36,887 nucleotides of DNA from positions 1 through 36,887 of the forward strand of contig JBNGIS010008168.1 of assembly GCA_049999725.1 (NCBI GenBank), written 5' to 3'. Position numbers and translations under genes: made by a program. The notes beneath the pieces were generated by a model. That model was given only the letters and a program-made list of their open reading frames with translations, ran no database searches and was not told the origin of the DNA. The stretch is from Haplomitrium mnioides. Taxonomy: Eukaryota > Marchantiophyta > Haplomitriopsida > Calobryales. The stretch's first letter is position 1. Each line of letters begins with the position of its first letter. Positions 9,891 through 19,276 of the stretch are shown in pieces.

Positions 9891-10910
9891 ATGCCTCAAC
9901 TTAACATCATGTCTGAAATCACAATTCATCCTGCTTGGTAGACAGAAATGTTGGTTGCAGTCAAAACAAATGAAGAGATCATTGCTGCACAACAAAAAAA
10001 GTTGGTGAAAGAAGTGAAAGGATTGATTTTCTTCCAAGATACGGTATGGGTTCCTAATAATATTAAGCTTTTCTCTAAAATTTTATATGAAGCACATGAT
10101 TTTGTAATGGGTGGCCATGCTGGAATTAAGAAGACTTTGGACAATCTTCAATGAGTTTATTATTGGCCTAAAATGCATCAAGATGTGGAGGAATATGTTC
10201 GAAGTTGCTTGGCTTGTCAATAAAACAAGGCTACAACCTTGAACGAAGAGGCTTATTGCAACTATTACCTATCTCCAATCACCAATGGGAGTATGTGAGT
10301 ATGGATATTGTGTATGAGCTACCTCGTACTTCTACGGACTATGATGCTATTGTTGTTTTTGAAGACAAGCTTAGTAAAATGATTCATATTTGTTCAACTA
10401 GCAAATCAGTGATAACACCTGAGCTAGCTCAAATTTATTTGGAGGTAGTCTACTCTCATCATGGTATTTCCAAAGTTATTATTTCTAATCGAGGCACTTA
10501 ATTCACCAACATGTTTTGGCGCACTATATTTGGTCTTCTCAAGACCAAATTGGCTATGTCTACTATTTATCATCTAGAATCTGATGGTCAAATTGAACGG
10601 GCCAACTGTACCATTGAAGATATGCTACTAGCTTTTACTTTGGAAGAATAAGAGAAATGGGATTGGCTACTACCTCTTGTGGAGTTCTCATACAATAGCT
10701 CCATCAACAGTTCCACACGCGTCACATCTTTCTTTTTGATGTATGGTGAGCATCCCACCACGATCTCTAGTCTTTAATATACATCGCCGTCAACATTTAA
10801 AAGTCCAGCTGTTTGATGATTTTCTTTATTGTCTACACCACAGAATTCGACAAGCTATTGGAAGTTTCTCATAATTGACAAAAGCAATATGCTGATGCGC
10901 ATTGTCGAGA
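9891..10910 (+). pseudogene. Element B integrase (zinc-binding and catalytic core)
   Basis: The zinc-binding half reads YEAHDFVMGGHAGIKKT ... SCLACQ, a complete HHCC set. The core then shows WEYVSMDIVYELP (first Asp), IIISNRGT-like sequence near 10480-10500 where the second catalytic Asp is Asn, and a degraded segment with DGQIERANCTIEDMLLAF (Glu). Several stops (10152, 10220, 10498, 10648) interrupt it. The Asp-to-Asn change alone should abolish strand transfer. Confidence 0.87.
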
Positions 10911-10911
10911 G

Positions 10912-11376
10912 GTGACCTTTGTTGTAGGTGACCAAGTTTGGCTCTCCACATCCAATCTTTATTTGATTCATTCACGTAAGTTTAGTGCTCGCTTTATTGG
11001 TCCTTTTGTTATCTTTGCTCGCATTGGAGAAGTGGCTTATCGATTGGTTTTACCTCCTTACATGAAGATTCATCTAGTCTTTCATATCTCTTTACTTCGA
11101 GCTTTTGTCCATTGGTCTTATACTTTTACTAGTACCCAAAAACCCTCTCTACCACTTGAACTTATTGATGGTCATGAAGAGCATGAGGTTGAACAACTCT
11201 GGAAGAAACATATCCGGTGTCATGGTCATCATAAGCTTGTGGAATATTTGGTTCGTTGGAAAGATTACCCTCTTTATAAAGCTACTTGGGAGCCATTGGA
11301 GAATTTGGCTAATGCCTCTGCACTTGTCTACTCTTTTGAGAATTCTCTTATTTGCAATAAGGATGTTGCCTCTTAA
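10912..11376 (+). pseudogene. Element B integrase C-terminal region with chromodomain
   Basis: An intact 154-residue stretch. It opens with VVGDQVWLSTSNL and the conserved KIHLVFHISLLRAF near residue 50, and ends in a chromodomain (about residues 85-145): EVEQLWKKH, EYLVRWKDYP, ATWEPLENL. Aromatic cage positions are partly conserved (Tyr/Trp in YLVRW, Trp in TWEP). Chromodomains bind methylated histone tails. The frame runs to a stop just before the polypurine tract. Confidence 0.9.
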
Positions 11377-11389
11377 AAAAGGGGAAGAT
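11374..11389 (+). other. Polypurine tract of element B
   Basis: aaaaaaggggaagat lies immediately before the 3' LTR and would prime plus-strand synthesis. Confidence 0.88.
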
Positions 11390-11977
11390 TGTAATGTTCA
11401 CTAACTTTAGTAAGCTATAGCTAAAAATGACATAAGATATAGTGCCAACTATGTCTAGAAAGATATTACTAAGTTAGAGGAGCAAAAAGAGATTGCTATT
11501 ATAGAGAGTTAGACACGTGGTAAGAGGAGAGGAAGTCAACGAATTAAAGTGAAAGAGGGAGTCTAGATAAGAACATGTGGTAAGCAAAGAATTAAAGTAA
11601 AGAGAAGGTTCTAAAGATAATAACATGTGGTAGAAGGAGAATTAAAGAGATGGAAGGTTCTAAAGATAAAGACACATAGAAAAAGGAGAACTAAAGAGAG
11701 ATGGAAGGTTCTAATGATAAGAACACATGGCAGAAGGAGAATAAAAGTAAAGGGTGGTTCAATGAGGGTGAAAGAGAAAAGATGGGTCCAATTAGAAGAG
11801 GATAGAAAAGGAACCAATAAGGTTCCTCCACCTATGTAAGCAACGAGCTTTCTATCAAGTATACAAAAATGGAGAGTGCATTGTTTGGCATCTATTACCT
11901 TGTGGTTTTTTTTAAGTCCTTATACGCTTCTCTTGTATGTGTTTGTGCTAACTTGTGTGTATGTGTGTAGTGTTACA
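11390..11977 (+). repeat. 3' LTR of element B
   Basis: 588 bp, the partner of 5716-6315, starting TGTAATGTTCACTAAC and ending GTGTAGTGTTACA. The internal ~50-bp repeat is present but its G-box cores are more degraded (cacgtggt, catgtggt, cacatggc). Followed at once by ATAAG, the right target duplication. Confidence 0.94.
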
Positions 11978-12376
11978 ATAAGTTATCTCCTGCTTGGATT
12001 GGTTCTTTCTCTATTTCTCAAGTTAAATCTCCCGTTGCTTTTAAACTTGCTCTTCCTCTTCATATGAAGATTCATCATGTGTTTCATATCTCTAAACTTA
12101 ATCCTTTTGTTTCTAGTCCATTCTCTTTTCTAAATTGTGTTCAACTTCCTCTTGTAACAATTGTTCTTGATGATCATGAAGAATTTGAAGTGGAATGTAT
12201 TTTGGCGAAAATAGTTATTAAACGAAGGCAACATCCACAAGCTCAATACAAGGTTTTGTGGAAAGACTATCCACTTCATGATACTACTTGGGAACCTTCT
12301 TCAAATCTTGAGAATGCTCAAGAAGCTATTCAAATATTTGAAAGTTGCGGCAATAACGAGGATGTCATTGATTAGA
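11978..12376 (+). pseudogene. Element C integrase C-terminus and chromodomain (resumed after element B)
   Basis: Removing B and one ATAAG joins the frame at 5715 to LSPAWIGSFSISQVKSP, MKIHHVFHISKLNPF and a chromodomain with FEVECILAK, YKVLWKDYPLHDTTWEPSSNL. This is the normal end of a chromovirus pol, and the frame is continuous across the insertion site, which supports the nested order. Intact from 12064 to the stop at 12373. The LTR begins 13 bases later. Confidence 0.9.
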
Positions 12377-12388
12377 AGGTAGAGATTA

Positions 12389-12773
12389 TGTAATAGTGCA
12401 AGCATAAGGCTGTGCTATTTATAAGAAAATAGAGAGGAGTGAAGGAAGTGGTAGAGAGTCATTTTTAGGGTTGAGATAAGATTACTTGGCCTCAAAGTTA
12501 TTTTTAGTGGAGAGTCACATTTAGGGTTGAAATTAGAAGTGACTTGTAAGTGAAAAAAGAGGGATGACACCCTCTTCTCTTATATAAATAGAAGGGCTTT
12601 ATAGCCCCACTCTTAATTTTGGAGTTCGTTTCAATTTGGTGTGGCTCTTTGGTTGTTTGGCTTTACATAACACTCTTGGCTTTGGTTTGCTTATTGGCCT
12701 TGAGTTGTGTAACTCTATTAGAATTATCTTGAAGTGTTACTTATTTAGAAGTCCATCTTTGAGTTCTTTTACA
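12389..12773 (+). repeat. 3' LTR of element C
   Basis: 385 bp with ends TGTAATAGTGCAAGC and GAGTTCTTTTACA. Same family as the LTR at 2692-3114 and the solo LTR at 3463, here in plus orientation. Contains 'tatataaatagaagggc', a likely LTR TATA box. It is about 50 bp shorter than the solo LTR, mainly in the repeated 'aaaagtgactc' block. Confidence 0.9.
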
Positions 12774-13247
12774 TTTTAGATGACCAAGTTATGCTATCTA
12801 CTCACGATCTCTCATTGTTTTTAGATACTTAGGTCCGTAAAATATCTCATGTTTGGATTAGTTCTTTCTCTATTTCTCATATTAGTTCCCTCATTGCTTA
12901 TAAACTTGATCTTCCTCTCCATATGAAGATTCATCTTATATTCAATATCTCTAAACTTAAGCCTTTTGTTCTTAGTCTATCTTATTTTCCAAATCGTATT
13001 CAAGTTTCTCCTCCGACTATTGTTCTTGATGATCATAAAGAATTTAAAGTGGACGACATTTTAGCGAAAAGAGTTATCAAGTGAAGGAAACATCCACAAG
13101 TTCAATACAAAGTTTTGTAGAAAGGCTATCCACTTCATAATGCTACTTAAGAACCTTTTTCAAATCTTGATAATGCTCAAGAGGCTATTCAAGTATTTGA
13201 AAGTTGCGGCAATGATGAGAACGTCATCGATTAGAAAGCGAGGATTA
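12774..13247 (+). pseudogene. Second copy of element C pol end (chromodomain), decayed
   Basis: Directly after the LTR the sequence restarts with 'gatgaccaagttatgctatc', matching 5655-5680, and runs through MKIHLIFNISKLKPF-like sequence and a chromodomain remnant to the next LTR. Stops interrupt it (near 13082, 13118 and 13147). It spans the site where B sits in the first copy but holds no B: 'ccgtaaaatatctc' replaces 'ccataag[B]ataagttatctc'. It is thus a paralogous empty site. Confidence 0.85.
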
Positions 13248-13650
13248 TGTAATAGTAAAAGCATGAGGTTGTGCTTTTTATAAGAAAATCTCAGAGAGGA
13301 GTAAATGAAGTAGTAGAAGGTCACTTTTAGGGTTGAGATAAGATTATTTGCCTTTGAAGTCACTTTTAGATTTTTAGGGTTGAAATTAGAAGTGACTTCT
13401 AAGTGATCAATTTAGGGTTGAAGTTAGAAGTGACTTATAAGTGAAGAAAGAGGGATGACACCCTCTTCTCTTGTATAAATAGAAGGGATTCATAGTCCCG
13501 CTTCTTATTCTAGAGTTACTCTTAATTTGGTTTGGCTCTTTGGTTCCTTGGCTTTGGGTAGCATTGTTGGTTTTGGTTTGCTTGTTGGTATTGAGTTGTA
13601 TAACTCTATTAGAGTTATCTTGAATTTGTTACTTATTTGGAAGTTGGTTA
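13248..13650 (+). repeat. Second LTR of the element C family, 3'-truncated
   Basis: Begins TGTAATAGTAAAAGC and follows the family consensus ('tataaatagaaggg', 'taactctattagagttatctt'). It breaks off at 'ttggaagttgg' without the terminal GAGTTCTTTTACA, fusing to another partial LTR. The 'ttagggttga.....agtgac' block is expanded (about 13325-13440). Confidence 0.85.
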
Positions 13651-13893
13651 CTTGGAGCTGACTTGTAAGTAAAAGACGAGGGATGACAACTTCTTCTCTT
13701 GTATAAATAGAAAGGCTTTATAGCCCTATTGCTCATTCTGGAGTTCCTCTCAATTCGGTTTGGCTCTTTGGTTGCTTGGCTTTGGCTTGCACTCTTGGCT
13801 TTCGTTTGCTTATTGGCCTTGATGTGCATAACTCTATTAGAGTTATATTGGAGTTGTTACTTATTTGGAAGTTGGTGTTTGAGTTCTTTTACT
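13651..13893 (+). repeat. Third, 5'-truncated LTR of the same family
   Basis: Starts in mid-LTR at 'gctgacttgtaagtaaaagacgagg', includes the TATA-like 'tataaatag' and ends GAGTTCTTTTAC. Head-to-tail fusion to the preceding LTR suggests unequal recombination. This is the right border of the retrotransposon nest. Confidence 0.82.
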
Positions 13894-15999
13894 TTTGAAG
13901 TATGGATGCTATTGAAAGGTGAGGGAGAAATTGGATGTGAAATTCACACAAGCAAACTAAAGAGTACATTAAAAAGGCAAGCAAGATACCAAATTACTTC
14001 ATGAAGTTGATGAAAAAGCTTGGTTGATGCTTTCAAGAAAATGAAAAATAAACACTTTGAATTCAACCTTCCATATATCTCTAAAAGGACAGCAAAAGGA
14101 ATCTAATGTGAACTCCTGTACAATACAAAACAGGGTGGACTGTGACTAGATGGTGAATGTATCCGGTGGGAGAGGATAGGTAGAGAGGATTACCAAAATT
14201 GATGTACAAAATAGACAACAGAAAGCAGCTACTGTGTAGTCAGTCCTGTACTAAAAAGAACTGGGTGGACTGTGAATGTATCCAACATAGTTAGGGAGGG
14301 CCACCACAGTAGTTGTGAAGTACAACAGTACAGCAATAAAAGTTGACCGGGAGAAGCCAGTCACCATGACCGCAGGTGAAGGCACCTGGTTAACTTCTTC
14401 ACTTGTCGGGTACGTGCCACACTCATCATGTGAGTTCCCGAACTGGTAAGTTGACCGTCTATGCTCAGATCAATAAATCGAGCGGCCACGATGGCACGAT
14501 TCTTCTAGCTCCACCGTCCGATGAATGTGATACGGAGCAGCTCGTCCCACATAATTACAAACGGGGTTTCTCTTCCAAACAGAGAAAAAAGGCACGCGTG
14601 GATTTTACTTTACCTCGTTTTTTGTTTATGTTATTATTATTAACTGCTAAATGTTTTCTGCGTGGGCAGCGGGCAGCGCACCCATGAGTCAGGTCAGTCA
14701 TGGGTTACGTGGAACCGTTTTCGAACTCTCACATATGTATGTATGCATGTATGTATGTATGTAAGGGATCTCATCCTCTACGTTGGATGAGCTCACGTGC
14801 TGCTCCGCTTCACATTTTTGTTTATTTTTTATTCCACACTCTTCGTTTGTACAACATTAGCAGGAGCAGAGCTGAGCTCAAGAGATGAGAAGAATGCCGT
14901 TGCTCTCGTCGCTCTGTACGATCAGGTCTCCTCCCTTTCTTCTTTGCTATGCGTTCTGTCTATGCTTTCTGTCTTCATAGACTAGGGAGGGAAGGAGGGA
15001 GAAAGCTGTGTTGTTGTTTCTTCTGTTGCGTCAGAAGGTACAGCGTAATTTTGCTTCAAGAAATTCGGTGTGCCTCCTGGTGATTTGAGAGATGAAACCA
15101 TTGCTGCATGTTGACAAGTATGGTTGGTCCTTCAGGGATTTGTGAGTGGAGCAGCTATGGGCAGTACAGGAGTTGCGAATGTCAGTTGTCGATGGATGGA
15201 AAGCAATGTACGTTTTGGGAACTGGATTTTTCTTTAGGAGTGATTCGGTGCCTAAGATGCGGTCTCGAAATCTATGGTGGAGAAGCTGATGATTTCCAGC
15301 TGAAGCTTGGCTCGAATTTAAACCGTCGGAAATTATCTGAGGAAGGGCCGCCAAGTTTTCAATCTCTCGACCTTGTGCTGGAATCTGGTTGTATGGAGGT
15401 CAGGCATGGAGTAGTAAGATTTCTGATCCTTGAATGCCAGGAGTGGGGTGAAGTTTGCGTACGGTGAGGGTGGGGTTCTCCTGAGGCTCACAGCAGCTGA
15501 CATTTGAGGGTTTAGGGCCTATATTCATGACACGCAGAAGGAAACCGCATGCTGTAGCGTTTCCGCAGCTTTCAGTGCATCGACCTGGATGTGGTAATGA
15601 TCCAGGCATCGGTACATGTTGGAGAATAACACTCCCAGACCGTGCATAAACTATTTTGTTTTGTCTGGGAAGCATCAATTGAATCCGTCGTTCCGCTACA
15701 GTGTGTTTCCAGTCGGAGGGATTGCGCTAGTGAATCTCAGTGAAGCCATGTTTCTCTTTCAAGCTTTCGTATTAGAGAGAGTGTTCAACTTTGAAACCCA
15801 GCGCGACAATGGCCGATTGTTGTGAGCTTGGCAGCAGGCAACCGTCATTGTGTAAGAGTCATGCAATTCCTTTCCGGTTGCTGAACTATCTCCCGACACA
15901 TACTCCTCCAGCAGCTAGCCCCAAGGAAATCCTGCCACGGTGAAATCGGGTTGAAAACAAGCTTGCAAGCTGTACCGCTCAAAGGCTTCATTATCATCC
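13894..15999. promoter_or_regulatory. Upstream region of the LRR receptor gene; no supported coding gene
   Basis: About 2.1 kb. A short direct repeat ('gggtggactgtga...gaatgtatcc') occurs near 14130 and 14265. A (TATG)n-like microsatellite lies at 14733-14764. Positions 14862-14924 look like a possible small exon: a pyrimidine tract, 'acattagcag' as acceptor and 'gatcag|gtctcc' as donor, which could be non-coding leader of the receptor gene. Frames at 15108-15467 and 15616-15825 have no recognisable motif and I do not call them. Promoter elements could not be pinpointed. Confidence 0.4.
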
Positions 16000-18900
16000 A
16001 TGGCGTGGTGGTGTTGCTGGGCTCTTGGTGTACAATTTATTGTGAGCCTATTTCTCGTCGGTGGTGGCGCAACTGTTGGAGGGAGTCCAAGCCCTGCCAA
16101 CGAAACTCAAACTTTGCTGTTTTTGAAGCAATCTTTGCAAATTGACAACTCGTCGTGGCCCCAAGATTCCGACCCGTGCTCGACTTGGCAAGGGATTGGC
16201 TGCGAAGGTGGGGTTGTTGTGGATATCAACCTCTCGGGATTGATTCGAACAGCAGCTGGTGTCGTGAAACCCTCATTTGCATTGGATCCTCTTCAAGGCT
16301 TACCTTATCTCAGGAGCTTGAATGCTACTGCATTTGCATTGACGGGATCCATTCCCGCATGGTTTGGCAACCTCACGTCCCTCGTGAGTCTGAGCTTGTC
16401 GAATTCCTCTCTTAACGGTTCAATCCCGGTTTCGCTGGCTGGGCTACTGAAACTTGAGACACTCACGTTGTCATACAATAGAATATCCGGACCCATCCCT
16501 CCGTCGTTTAGTGCACTTGCCAACCTCACAGTGCTCGATCTGTCTTCCAACCTGCTGAATGGCTCCATACCCGTTACCCTTTTCAATTTTGCGAATCTTG
16601 TAGAGTGTGACCTGTCAAACAATCTCCTCGAGGGTCCGCTGCCTCCGGATTGGACTAAACTGGTGAAGCTGCAGCGAATCTCGTTGGCCAAGAATTTGTT
16701 GAGTGGAACAGTACCTGCGCAGGTCGGAGCTTTGAATTCCTTGGCATACATTGATCTTTCTTCCAATAAACTCGCTGGTGAGATTCCTCCCGAGTTGGCC
16801 AAGCTTACCAAGCTTACCAGCCTCAAATTGAGCGACAATTCGCTTAACGGCTCATTGCCTCCAGAGGTAACGCAATCTTTGAAGCTTCAAGTCCTGGAAG
16901 TAGGGCAGAATCTGTTGGGCGGAGGTCTGCCTTCCTCAATTGGCTCTTTGGTGAACCTCGTTTCTCTCAATCTTTCCGTCAATGGTTTCACAGGGTTTCT
17001 GCCTTCCGGCTGGAAACAACTACAGCAGCTACAGCGCTTGGATTTCTCGCACAACTTGTTCTTCGGGCCGTTACCAGCAGAACTCAGCAGCTTGGTGAAG
17101 CTTGTCACACTCAATGTGTCTGACAATTTTTTCAACGGGACTCTTCCCAGCGGCCTACCACCCTCTACGATAATCAAGAAAAATTGCTTTGACAAGGTCA
17201 GGAAGCAGCACACGGTGCGAGCATGTGGCAAGTTCTACAGTCAGAGAAATCGTTCTGCTGGCACTAGAGTGGCTCCAACAACAGCTCCGATTGGGACTCC
17301 CATGGTCGAGGGTGGCCCAGGAACTGCACCAAGAATCGCAGCCCAGAAGAAGAACAGACACTTGTTGCCCATCATCGCTGGAGTCGGGGGTGGTGTGGGG
17401 TTGATCCTCATTGTGGTTGCCATTGCGTTGTGTGTCCATCTGTTCGAGGGCAGTCGTGGAACCGGAGCTGTGAAGGATAGAGGTATTGGAGGAAGTGGGT
17501 ACAAAGGAGGTGGTGCGGGAGCTATCGCAAGCCGTTTGGGAGAGTCTTTCACTTATGCTCAACTGCAGCACGCCACGAAGAAATTCAGCGCAACGAATCT
17601 GATCTGCTCCGGGCATTCGGGGGATTTGTACAAGGGATTGCTGGATGGAGGCCATACTATCGTTGTTAAGAGAATCGATGGCAGCAGGTTTAGGAAGGAT
17701 TCGTACGTACCCGAGCTGGAAGTGTATGGGAAGGTAGCTTCGAACGCGCGGCTTGTTCCTCTCTTGGGATACTGCTTGGACCGAGAGGACGAGAAGCTTT
17801 TGGTGTACAAGTTCATGCCCAACGAAGATCTTTCATCGGCTTTGCACACGAAAGGAAGCCCAGGTCCAGGAGATGTGTTGCGATCCCTCGACTGGATTAC
17901 AAGGCTCAAGGTTGCTATTGGAGCCGCCGAGGCACTCACCTATCTTCACCACGAATGCACTCCTCCACTGGTGCACAGGTTAGGCTTCTTGCATTCTCCT
18001 TTTTCGAGTGATTCCTTGCTTGGATTCGGATGCCCGCTGACATTGGGAAGTGTAGTACAGTGAGAATTCTTCTGAGATAACTCTCATTACTGTTGTAGAG
18101 TGAAGAAATTTTTTATTCACCTGCTTTTCAGGAAATCGTTTCTGTAGTGGAGTATTTTACCTGATGGGATCTCTTGGTTATATGAATGTCTGCTGTTGTG
18201 GACAGAGACATAAGAGCAAGCAGTATTCTCTTGGATGACAAGTTCGAGGTAAGGCTTGGAAGCTTGAGTGAAGTGCGGTCCCAAGACGGGGACTCTCACC
18301 CTGGTCTCATTCGTCGACTTCTCGGCCTCTCACAGTAAGGAGCAAGCATGACTGCCCTTCTTGGATCTTCTGCAAATTGCTTCCGAATACTGAGCTCGTT
18401 TTGACATTAACACGTTTGTTGTTTGGTGCGATTGTGTTGTGGAGAGCAGATCTTCCGATCAAGGCGATTCAGGTGAGCTCCAGAGAGTTCGGATTCTCCT
18501 TTCTTCAGGTCGTCATCTTTTTGAAAGTCTTTCGTCTCTTCTTGTTTGGGTAGATATACTACGTGCTTTTAGACACATTTTTAGCAATTTCTTCTCGCAC
18601 TTTATTACGCAAAAGTTGGACGAGGGAATGATTCATTAGAAGAGAGCGGGTACAAAGTTCTGCATCTAACAGAAGAGGGAATGGTGCAACAGGTGGAGCA
18701 TCAGTGGCATCATGCGCGCATGATGTGTACAGCTATGGCAAGGTTTTATTGGAGCTAGTGTCAGGCAAACTCGGCATCAGCGGTGCTGCAGATCCCCGTA
18801 CAGATGCATGGCTTGATTGGGCAGTTCCTCTCATTGACGTCCACGACAAGGAGTCGCTACCAAAGTTGGTCGATCCATCACTGATCGTAGATGAGGATTT

Positions 18901-19276
18901 GCTGGAGGAGGTATGGGCCGTGGCCATCATTGCTAAAGCTTGCTTGAATCCCAAGCCGTCCAAGCGACCCAGCATGCGACATGTTCTCAAAGCACTTGAA
19001 AATCCACACAAAGTAGTGCGCCAGGACTTCAATTTCAGCGAGTCACTAGCTACCAGAACGTCCTCCCACAGCTCGTGGAACGAGGCGTTGTTTGGAAGCT
19101 GGAGGCTCAATTCCACTGTAATTCCAGGGTCGCTGCGAGAAGAATATGCATCCAAGGGCCCTAACGGAATAGGGATGGGAGGCGCCAATGTACGAGGAGA
19201 TTACTCACAAGCGCACCATGTTAGGCGGGGATCCAGCGACATTGTACCCGAACCCATTGAAGAAGAACTGCCCTAG
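16000..19276 (+). CDS. LRR receptor-like pseudokinase, At2g16250 type (4 exons, 904 aa)
   Basis: Exons: 16000-17978, 18206-18334, 18450-18472, 18693-19276; all introns are GT-AG and the joined frame is 904 codons. ATG 16000 opens a signal peptide (residues ~1-28). An N-terminal cap with DPCSTW follows, then about 12 leucine-rich repeats (~residues 95-390), a membrane span (~455-482) and a kinase-like domain from ~516. It matches Arabidopsis At2g16250 along its length, including the ending SSDIVPEP. The glycine loop is GHSGDLY (~538) and the VVKR lysine is ~557. After HRD (659-661) the Lys and Asn of the catalytic loop are Arg and Ser, and LGS (677-679) replaces DFG, so catalysis is unlikely. 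Plasma-membrane receptor; ligand unknown. The short 23-base exon 3 is supported by the QSSDQGDSG alignment, which parallels QSS...SG in the Arabidopsis protein. Confidence 0.9.

Larger units (their letters stand above)
5716..11977 (+). mobile_element. Complete but inactive Ty3/gypsy chromovirus B, nested in element C
   Basis: Both LTRs (5716-6315 and 11390-11977), a perfect initiator-Met primer-binding site, gag, protease, RT, RNase H, integrase with a C-terminal chromodomain, and a polypurine tract are all present in order. The element is flanked by a perfect 5-bp duplication ATAAG (5711-5715 and 11978-11982). The chromodomain marks it as a chromovirus, a lineage that uses this domain to steer integration to particular chromatin. 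Many stop codons, a degenerate zinc knuckle, a protease DSG changed to DSE and an integrase Asp changed to Asn make it non-autonomous. By eye the two LTRs differ at roughly 11 of the first ~137 bases, so the insertion is not recent. Confidence 0.95.

Noticed and set aside
15108-15467. Cys-containing plus-strand frame upstream of the receptor
   Set aside because: No signal peptide, no known cysteine spacing, no splice link to the receptor that I could define.
16305-16838. 177-codon minus-strand frame
   Set aside because: Antisense shadow of the leucine-rich repeats; regularity reflects the repeats.
17155-17655. 166-codon minus-strand frame in the receptor gene
   Set aside because: Antisense to the juxtamembrane and kinase-like region; no motif.
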